This document shows, one piece after another, positions 6,200 through 11,900 of a stretch of DNA of 12,468 bases. Each line of letters begins with the position of its first letter. Position 1 is the stretch's first letter. Origin of the DNA: Actinomycetes bacterium (GTDB taxonomy: Bacteria; Actinomycetota; Acidimicrobiia; Acidimicrobiales; Palsa-688); contig JAJZWW010000058.1 in NCBI GenBank assembly GCA_021846485.1, positions 1-12,468 on the forward strand, in the 5' to 3' direction. The translations under genes were made by a program, and so were the position numbers. The notes beneath the pieces are model-generated. The model was not told the origin of the DNA. It was given only the letters and a program-made list of their open reading frames with translations, and ran no database searches.

Positions 6200-7021
6200 A
6201 TGGCCAGGCGTGGGCGATGGCTCCGACTCGTCGGCTCGTTGGCCGTGGCGGCGACCCTGCTGGCGGCGTGCACCGCACCGACCGGATCGGTCACGCCGGG
6301 CACGCACGGCGGCGCCTCGACGCTCGCGGGGTTCGTTCCCCAGTCCGTCGTCCGCATCGAGGGCGCCGGGGTGGTGGTCGTCGCCGGGTCGATCCCCTGC
6401 GGTGGGCGCGTGTGCGCGAGCCTGTCTGGCGGCGGGCGCCGGTCACCTCCGGGACCGTCCTCCGCCGCTCAAGGCCACGAGGTGCTGGTCAACTTCGATC
6501 CTCCCGTCAGCGGCGGCCAACCGCACCTGCTGATCGCCCGAGACGGCCGGCGCCCCTTCACGACCGACCTCGTCGCGCGCTTGGAGAGCGCCGGCGCATG
6601 CGACCTCAGCCCCCAGCCGGGAGGGGCCGTCTGGTCCGCCTGCCCGACCGGCATGCTGGTCTCCTACCTCCACGCCCCGAGGGCCGCCGGGCCCTACCGT
6701 CCCGTCTGGGACTACGCCGGCACCGGCGGAGGCGGTCTCGTCGCGGTCACTGCACGCATCGCCTACCGCTACACGGGGATTGCCGCCGGCGGACCCGCGA
6801 CGGTCCCGGCGGACGCCTTGCAGCGATCCACCGACGCCGGTCGCAGCTTCGCCGACGCCGGGCCATGGCCGTTCGCCCACCGCGCCGGTACGGCGCCCGC
6901 CTTCGTCTTCCTCAACGAGCGGGACGGCTTCGGGATCGGACCGGCGCCCACAGCCACGAGAACGCCCGAGGTCGTGGAGACCGCCGACGCAGGACGCCAC
7001 TGGGAACGGGCCCTTCCCTGA
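6200..7021 (+). CDS. Predicted lipoprotein with two Asp-box (BNR/YCF48-like) motifs
   Basis: A 273-residue protein counted from the ATG at 6200. It has a classic lipoprotein signal: basic n-region MARRGRWLRL, hydrophobic VGSLAVAATLLAA, and lipobox LAAC with Cys24, so it should be exported and anchored to the outer face of the membrane. The mature part has no domain I can name firmly. Two Asp-box motifs appear near the end, STDAGRSF (210-217) and TADAGRHW (261-268), and FLNERDGFGIG before the second resembles repeat units of YCF48-like beta-propellers, but too few repeats are visible for a full propeller. Cysteines at 67/72 and 134/148 could form disulfides. An ATG at 6143 in the same frame would add 19 residues before the signal peptide and seems less likely. 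It lies downstream of cysNC but is separated by hairpins, so co-transcription is doubtful. Confidence 0.72.
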   Translation: MARRGRWLRLVGSLAVAATLLAACTAPTGSVTPGTHGGASTLAGFVPQSVVRIEGAGVVVVAGSIPCGGRVCASLSGGGRRSPPGPSSAAQGHEVLVNFDPPVSGGQPHLLIARDGRRPFTTDLVARLESAGACDLSPQPGGAVWSACPTGMLVSYLHAPRAAGPYRPVWDYAGTGGGGLVAVTARIAYRYTGIAAGGPATVPADALQRSTDAGRSFADAGPWPFAHRAGTAPAFVFLNERDGFGIGPAPTATRTPEVVETADAGRHWERALP

Positions 7022-7038
7022 AGCCCCAAGGACCCTTC

Positions 7039-7079
7039 CGGCAACTACTTGGACGGCGTTACCAACTTCGTAGTTGCCG
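7039..7079. terminator. 10-bp inverted repeat after the lipoprotein gene
   Basis: CGGCAACTAC (7039-7048) and GTAGTTGCCG (7070-7079) are perfect complements. An inner TTGG / CCAA (7049-7052, 7062-7065) extends the fold past a 4-base bulge. It starts 18 bp after the stop, so a terminator or 3' stabiliser is the simplest reading; no T-run follows. Confidence 0.5.
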
Positions 7080-7286
7080 CTCGGGCCTCTCGTCGACGGA
7101 CTCCTCATCGCGGGCGTCCTGCTCGCCATCGTCCTCATCTGCATCGCGCAGAGCGGCCGCTACCGAGGCGAGACGACAGCCTCGTGGAGGACTACCGGGG
7201 CCGGGGCGGCGAGGGCCCGGTCCTCGGGGCGCGCCAGGGGCGCTGGGGGGTCGACGCCAGGGAGGCGGCTGCGGCTGGGGTGGTAG
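7074..7286 (+). CDS. Possible small single-pass membrane protein (hypothetical)
   Basis: A 70-codon open frame from TTG 7074 to TAG 7286. Residues about 6-25 (LVDGLLIAGVLLAIVLICIA) form a convincing transmembrane segment and use high-GC third positions, followed by a basic Arg/Gly/Ser-rich tail with less gene-like codon use. There is no Shine-Dalgarno, and the TTG lies inside the right arm of the preceding inverted repeat, which weakens the case. No family was recognised. It may be a real small membrane protein, a decayed remnant, or chance. The rest of the gap 7022-7322 shows nothing else convincing. Confidence 0.3.
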   Translation: MPLGPLVDGLLIAGVLLAIVLICIAQSGRYRGETTASWRTTGAGAARARSSGRARGAGGSTPGRRLRLGW

Positions 7287-7300
7287 GCTCGCGCGGCGGG

Positions 7301-7314
7301 CCGGGTCCTCCCGG
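7301..7314 (-). terminator. Weak hairpin downstream of the RHH-linked vapC
   Basis: CCGGG (7301-7305) / CCCGG (7310-7314) with a four-base loop, starting nine bases past the vapC stop on its strand. The stem is short and has no T-tract. Confidence 0.25.
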
Positions 7315-7322
7315 TGCCGGGG

Positions 7323-7751
7323 TCACGGGGCGAGGGGATCGAGCCAGGTGAGTCCCGGGAAGCGGGCGAAGTCGGAGTCGGCGCTGACGACGGTCAGCCC
7401 GTGCTCGAGGGCGAGGGCGGCGAGGGCGGCGTCGCTGACCAGGTTGCCCCGTAGGTCGAGCTCGCAGACGAGCCGCCGGAGGATCTCGCGATAGCCGCGA
7501 TCCGGCTGCGGCACCCATGCCGCGGGGGCGTCGAGCCAGTCGACGACGAAGGACCACGCTTCGCCCGGAGCGAGGGGCGCGGCAAGCGCTCGTGGGTGGG
7601 TGACGATGCGCACGAACGCCAGGAGTGACTGCCAGGGCAACCCGATCCGGCGCGGGCCGTTGAGTGCCGCTTCGAGCCAGTGACGGGCGGCCTCGTGCGG
7701 TCGGGACTGCTCGTCGACGGCGTACAGCAGGATGTTGGCGTCGACGAGCAT
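7323..7751 (-). CDS. vapC: VapC family PIN-domain toxin (RHH-linked)
   Basis: A 142-residue PIN-domain ribonuclease, the usual size. Acidic active-site candidates are D4 in MLVDANILLYA, D107 in NLVSDAALAAL and D125/D127 in SADSDFARFPG. The segment GLPWQSLLAFVRIVTHPR matches a common actinobacterial VapC subgroup; at this point many PIN proteins have a glutamate (typically in an LAEL-like motif), and this protein has LLAF instead, apparently a subgroup trait rather than damage. VapC toxins cleave tRNA or rRNA and are neutralised by the cognate VapB. The start shares one base with the vapB stop (TGATG), so the pair is translationally coupled. The frame is intact. Confidence 0.93.
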   Translation of the reverse strand: MLVDANILLYAVDEQSRPHEAARHWLEAALNGPRRIGLPWQSLLAFVRIVTHPRALAAPLAPGEAWSFVVDWLDAPAAWVPQPDRGYREILRRLVCELDLRGNLVSDAALAALALEHGLTVVSADSDFARFPGLTWLDPLAP

Positions 7752-7981
7752 CAGCGGCTCGAGGCGCCCTCGAGGTGCTCGAGGGCGTCGGCGACGCTCG
7801 ACACGTCGACGTGCACCCCGAGCGGCGCGCTGCGCTGCCGGAAGGTCGCCCGGTCCGGCTGGGCGAGCAGGCCCCGGCGGATCAACTCGTTGACCGCCTC
7901 GGACACGCCGAGCCCCCGCTCACGGCGGTGCGCCTCGATCGCCCGGGCCGTATCGGCGTCGAACTCGACAGTCGTTCTCAT
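7751..7981 (-). CDS. vapB: VapB family antitoxin (ribbon-helix-helix)
   Basis: A 76-residue antitoxin. Residues 1-40 fit a ribbon-helix-helix DNA-binding domain: strand RTTVEFDADT, helix ARAIEAHRRERG, then VSEAVNELIRRGL. The C-terminal half (RSAPLGVHVDVSSVADALEHLEG) is the kind of tail that wraps the PIN toxin. It lies directly upstream of vapC on the same strand with a one-base overlap. The ATG at 7981 is six bases after TACGGT with no Shine-Dalgarno, so translation is probably leaderless. VapB with VapC is expected to repress this promoter. Confidence 0.92.
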   Translation of the reverse strand: MRTTVEFDADTARAIEAHRRERGLGVSEAVNELIRRGLLAQPDRATFRQRSAPLGVHVDVSSVADALEHLEGASSR

Positions 7982-7987
7982 CGCCCA

Positions 7988-7993
7988 ACCGTA
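7988..7993 (-). promoter_or_regulatory. Extended -10 promoter of vapBC (leaderless)
   Basis: On the minus strand TACGGT is preceded by TGC, giving an extended -10 (TGnTAnnnT), and is followed by six bases then the vapB ATG. This predicts transcription starting at the A of ATG. Confidence 0.55.
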
Positions 7994-8014
7994 GCACGGG
8001 CGTGGGTGATCTCG

Positions 8015-8028
8015 CGCACGGACGTGCG
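8015..8028. promoter_or_regulatory. Candidate VapB operator
   Basis: CGCAC (8015-8019) and GTGCG (8024-8028) form a short inverted repeat just upstream of the vapB -10, and a related GGAGGTGCG lies at about 8048-8056. RHH antitoxins usually bind short inverted repeats at such positions; the assignment is by position only. Confidence 0.33.
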
Positions 8029-8059
8029 TACCGGTAGCTCCACGTACGGAGGTGCGCAG

Positions 8060-8094
8060 GAGCCTGTCCGCTCCCGCTGCGGTGGGGCAGGCTC
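8060..8094 (-). terminator. Hairpin at the end of the AbrB-linked toxin gene
   Basis: GAGCCTG (8060-8066) and CAGGCTC (8088-8094) form a perfect 7-bp stem that overlaps the toxin stop codon; two more pairs follow after a mismatch. It would separate the upstream toxin-antitoxin transcript from the vapBC promoter immediately downstream. Confidence 0.4.
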
Positions 8095-8458
8095 AGCGCA
8101 GCTGGTGGACGCGGCCCGCCGCCCCCCAGCTGGTGTCGGTCGTCCACACGTCGGCTTCGAGCCGTTCGCCGAGGGCGAGGCAGAGCCGGTCGGCGAGCGA
8201 CAACCCCTCGCCTCTCCGCCACCGGCGGGCTGCCCATTCGGCGTCGCCCTCGGTGACCGCCTCCACGGTGAGGTCGTAGCTGACCAGCAGCGCCCGGACG
8301 AGGTCCCAGTCCCGACCGGCTGCCCGGACCTTCTGGGCGACCTCCGACCAGTTGGCAGCCCCGCAGCAGGTGCCCTCCTCGAGGAGGGTCTCGGCTCGGT
8401 CGGCGCCCGGCTCGCCCTGGGCGAAGGCCAGCACGACCGAGGCGTCCACGACGCTCAC
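8093..8458 (-). CDS. PIN-domain toxin (VapC-like, AbrB-linked)
   Basis: A 121-residue PIN-domain protein with all four expected acidic residues: D5 in VVDASVVLAF, E39 in NWSEVAQK, D90 in LSLADRLCLAL and D108 in WTTDTSW. This is the four-acid arrangement of a PIN ribonuclease, so it is probably active. It starts with GTG and overlaps the upstream antitoxin by four bases (GTGA), showing translational coupling. It is only distantly similar to the other PIN toxin in the window, so the two pairs are not a recent tandem duplication. The target RNA cannot be inferred. Confidence 0.92.
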   Translation of the reverse strand: MSVVDASVVLAFAQGEPGADRAETLLEEGTCCGAANWSEVAQKVRAAGRDWDLVRALLVSYDLTVEAVTEGDAEWAARRWRRGEGLSLADRLCLALGERLEADVWTTDTSWGAAGRVHQLR

Positions 8459-8700
8459 GCGACGTCCTCGCCGCCGGCCGCGGCGCGCCGCTCGGCGAGG
8501 AGCTCGCCGACGAGGTCGAGACCCGAGAGCTCGTCCCGTACGCGGTCACGGAGTTGCTGGCGGGTCATGAGGACGATCCCGGTGGGGGTCTCGAGGAGCA
8601 CGAGCGTCGTGCCCTCGACCAGGCCGGCCCGCTCCCGCACCTCGGCCGGCACGACCAGCCGGCCCCGGTCGCCCACAACGACGGTATACGTGCCACGCAT
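8455..8700 (-). CDS. AbrB/MazE-like (SpoVT-AbrB fold) antitoxin
   Basis: An 81-residue protein. Residues about 3-45 form a swapped-hairpin AbrB DNA-binding domain: TYTVVVGDRGRLVVPAEVRE, then RAGLVEGTTLVLLETPTGIVL. The C-terminal part (LRDRVRDELSGLDLVGELLAERR) is a charged helix likely to bind the toxin. It is the first gene of a two-gene unit with a PIN toxin that overlaps it by four bases. AbrB-type antitoxins paired with PIN toxins are a known VapB variant. The ATG at 8700 lies six bases after TACGTT and lacks a Shine-Dalgarno. Autorepression of this promoter is expected for such antitoxins. Confidence 0.92.
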   Translation of the reverse strand: MRGTYTVVVGDRGRLVVPAEVRERAGLVEGTTLVLLETPTGIVLMTRQQLRDRVRDELSGLDLVGELLAERRAAAGGEDVA

Positions 8701-8706
8701 GGACGA

Positions 8707-8712
8707 AACGTA
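8707..8712 (-). promoter_or_regulatory. Extended -10 promoter of the AbrB-PIN module (leaderless)
   Basis: TACGTT on the minus strand, preceded by TGG (extended -10) and followed by six bases then ATG. It has the same geometry as the vapB promoter. Confidence 0.58.
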
Positions 8713-8771
8713 CCAGACGATGCCAGTGCTTGGGCTGAGGACACCGACGCCCCGTCGCCGGTAGCAGGTCC

Positions 8772-8800
8772 TTGACCGCCGCTCGATCCTGGCTTACCCT
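8772..8800 (+). promoter_or_regulatory. rpoB promoter P1
   Basis: TTGACC (8772-8777), a 17-bp spacer and TACCCT (8795-8800) make a near-ideal housekeeping sigma promoter. Transcription would start near 8807, giving a leader of about 148 bases before the rpoB start. Confidence 0.72.
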
Positions 8801-8824
8801 TCCCCTCGGAGCAGAGCGACATCC

Positions 8825-8853
8825 TTGTGGTACGGCCACGCGCGCGCTACAGT
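8825..8853 (+). promoter_or_regulatory. rpoB promoter P2
   Basis: TTGTGG (8825-8830), 17-bp spacer and TACAGT (8848-8853). The start would be near 8860, at the first bases of the leader's outer stem, leaving a leader of about 95 bases. The -35 also lies in a small GTGG / CCAC hairpin of the P1 transcript. Confidence 0.62.
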
Positions 8854-8858
8854 GAGAG

Positions 8859-8926
8859 GTTGCCGTGGTCGTCCGTTGTCAGACCCCTGATGCAGTTCAG
8901 GGGCTTTGGCGCGCTCGCACGGCAAC
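8859..8926 (+). promoter_or_regulatory. Structured rpoB leader RNA
   Basis: Outer stem GTTGCCGTG (8859-8867) / CACGGCAAC (8918-8926), a perfect 9 bp. It encloses an inner hairpin CCCCTGA (8884-8890) / TCAGGGG (8897-8903) with loop TGCAGT, followed by CTTT. The inner hairpin resembles a weak attenuator. I do not recognise a described riboswitch or protein-binding leader. The ribosome binding site lies outside the fold. Confidence 0.58.
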
Positions 8927-8942
8927 TCGCCCCCTTACGCCC

Positions 8943-8947
8943 AGGAG
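8943..8947 (+). promoter_or_regulatory. Shine-Dalgarno that fixes the rpoB TTG start
   Basis: AGGAG ends seven bases before TTG at 8955. This spacing supports the TTG as the true start, as no ATG or GTG in frame lies near the family's N-terminus. Confidence 0.8.
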
Positions 8948-8954
8948 CTAGGCC

Positions 8955-11900
8955 TTGCCGGCACGTACCCCCTCGCGGGAGCGCTTCTCGTTCGCCAACT
9001 TGGACGAGGTCCAGCCGCTCCCGGACCTGATCTCCATCCAGCGTGACTCCTTCAAGTGGTTCCTCGAGCAGGGACTCGCCGACACGTTCCGCGACATCAG
9101 CCCGATCGAGGACTTCTCCGGGTCCTTGAAGCTGGTGCTCGAGTTCGACCCCGATGACCCGGACCTGCGACCGCCGCCGAAGTTCACGGTGGAGGAGTGC
9201 AAGGAAAAGGACATGACCTACGCGGCGCCGATATTCGTCCGCGCCCAGTTCCAGAACGCCAACACCGGGGAGATCAAGGAGCAGACCGTCTTCATGGGGG
9301 ACTTCCCGATGATGACGGACAAGGGGACCTTCATCATCAACGGCACCGAGCGGGTCGTCGTCTCCCAGCTGGTGCGCTCCCCAGGGGTGATCTTCCAGCC
9401 CGGCCGGGACCTGAAGACGGTGGTGACCGGCACCATCCACCCGTACCGGGGGGAGTGGATCGAGTTCGACGTGGAGGCCAAGCCGGGCAAGGACATCACC
9501 GCCGGATCGCGCGTCGCCCGCAAGCGCCGCCTGTCGCTCTTCGTGCTGCTGCGCGCCCTCGGCTACACCGACGAGGGGTTCCTCGAGCGCTTCGTGCGCC
9601 ACTTCGACTTCTTGGAGGGCCAGTGGGACAAAGAGCGCGAGCTCGCCCCCACCCAGGAGGAGGCGCTGCTCGAGATCTACAAGCGGGCCCGGCCGGGGGA
9701 GCCGCCCTCGGCGGAGTCTGCCCGCGTCTATTTCGAGAACGCCTTCTTCAATCCGAAGCGCTACGACCTCACCCGGGTGGGGCGCTACAAGCTCGACCGC
9801 AAGCTCGGCCCGGAGCTGGCCAAGGCGGCGGAGCGCTTCGGCATCGACCTCGAGGCCCCGGCCGAGGGCCAGGGGGTGCTGTCGCGCTCGGAGATCCTGG
9901 CGGCCTGCACCTACCTGCTCAACCTCGCCCAGGGTGAGCCGGGGTACCGCCTCGACGACCAGGACCACTTCGCCAACCGGCGGATCCGCTCGGTCGGCGA
10001 GCTGATCCAGAACCAGGTCCGCGTGGGCCTGTCCCGCATGGAGCGGGTCGTCCGGGAGCGGATGACCACCCAGGACGTGGAGGCGATCACCCCCCAGACG
10101 CTCATCAACATCCGCCCGGTGGTCGCGGCGATCAAGGAGTTCTTCGGCACCAGCCAGCTGAGCCAGTTCATGGACCAGACCAACCCGCTGTCGGGCCTCA
10201 CCCACAAGCGGCGGCTGTCGGCCATGGGCCCCGGCGGGCTGTCCCGGGAGCGGGCCGGCTTCGAGGTCCGCGACGTGCACTCCTCGCACTACGGCCGGAT
10301 GTGCCCGATCGAGACCCCCGAAGGTCCCAACATCGGCCTGATCGGGCACCTGGCGAGCTACGGGCGGATCAACAGCTACGGGTTCATCGAGACCCCCTAC
10401 CGCCGGGTGGTCGACGGTCGGGCGACCGAGGAGATCATGTACCTCGCGGCCGACGAGGAGGAGGAGTACGTCATCGCCCAGGCCAACGCCGAGCTGGCCG
10501 ACGACGGCACGCTGGTGGAGGACCGGATCCTCGTGCGCCGGGCGCCCCAGGGCCCCGGTGTGCGCGTCGGCGCAGGCGGGACCAGCTACGGGACCACTAG
10601 CGAGGTGGACTTCGTCCCCCCCTCCGAGGTGGACCTGATGGACGTCTCCCCCAAGCAGATCGTGTCCATCTCGACCGCGCTGATCCCCTTCATCGAGCAC
10701 GACGATGCCAACCGGGCCCTGATGGGCGCCAACATGCAGAAGCAGGCGGTGCCGCTGGTCAAGCCGGAGTCCCCGTTCATCGGCACCGGGGTGGAGGCCC
10801 GCGCGGCGCGCGACGCCGGCGACGTGCTGCTCGCCGAGGGGACCGGGCTGGTGGTCGAGGTGGGCGGTGAGCACGTGACCGTCGACTACGAGCCCAACCA
10901 GAAGGACTGGCTCGGCGCGGTCCTCGGCCGGCGGACCTACCGGCTCGCCAAGTTTCGCCGCTCCAACCAGAACACCTGCTTGAACCAGCGAATCCTCGTG
11001 GACGAGGGCGAGCGGGTCGCGCCCGGCGACGTCCTCGCCGACGGGCCCTCGACCGAGCAGGGCGAGCTGGGCCTCGGCAAGAACCTTCTCGTGGCCTTCA
11101 TGCCCTGGGAGGGCTACAACTACGAGGACGCGATCATCCTCTCCGAGAGGCTGGTGAGAGACGACGTGCTCACCTCGATCCACATCGAGGAGCACGAGGT
11201 CGACGCCCGCGACACCAAGCTCGGGGCGGAGGAGATCACCCGGGACATCCCCAACCTCTCCGAGGACATCTTGAAGGACCTCGACGAACGGGGGATCATC
11301 CGCATCGGCGCGGAGGTCGGCCCGGGCGACGTGCTGGTCGGCAAGGTGACCCCCAAGGGCGAGACCGAGCTCACCCCCGAGGAGCGCCTGCTGCGGGCGA
11401 TCTTCGGTGAGAAGGCCCGCGAGGTGCGCGACACCTCGCTCAAGGTTCCCCACGGCGAGTCGGGCAAGGTGATCGACGTCCGGGTGTTCTCCCGGGAGGA
11501 CGCCCACGAGCTGCCACCGGGCGTCAACCAGCTGGTCCGGGTGTACGTCGCCCAGAGGCGCAAGATCTCCGAGGGCGACAAGCTGGCCGGGCGCCACGGC
11601 AACAAGGGCGTGATCTCCAAGATCCTCCCGGTAGAGGACATGCCGTTCCTCGCCGACGGGACCCCGGTGGACATCATCTTGAACCCGCTCGGGGTCCCCT
11701 CGCGGATGAACGTCGGCCAGGTGCTCGAGAGCCACCTCGGCTGGGCCGCCCGCTGGGGCTGGGAGGGCAACGAGCTCGCCACCGTCGCCTCGCAGGGCAC
11801 CGAGCGCAAGACGCGCCCGGTCGCCGAGCCCTCGGTGCGCATCGCCACCCCGGTCTTCGACGGGGCCCACTGGGACGAGGAGCAGGGCGCAGGTCGCCAC

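Noticed and set aside
8251..8266. A 15/16 match to the inverted-repeat core of the phoU-cysQ element, inside the AbrB-linked toxin gene
   Set aside because: The flanking bases of the 38-bp unit do not match and it codes VEAVTE in the toxin, so it is most likely chance.
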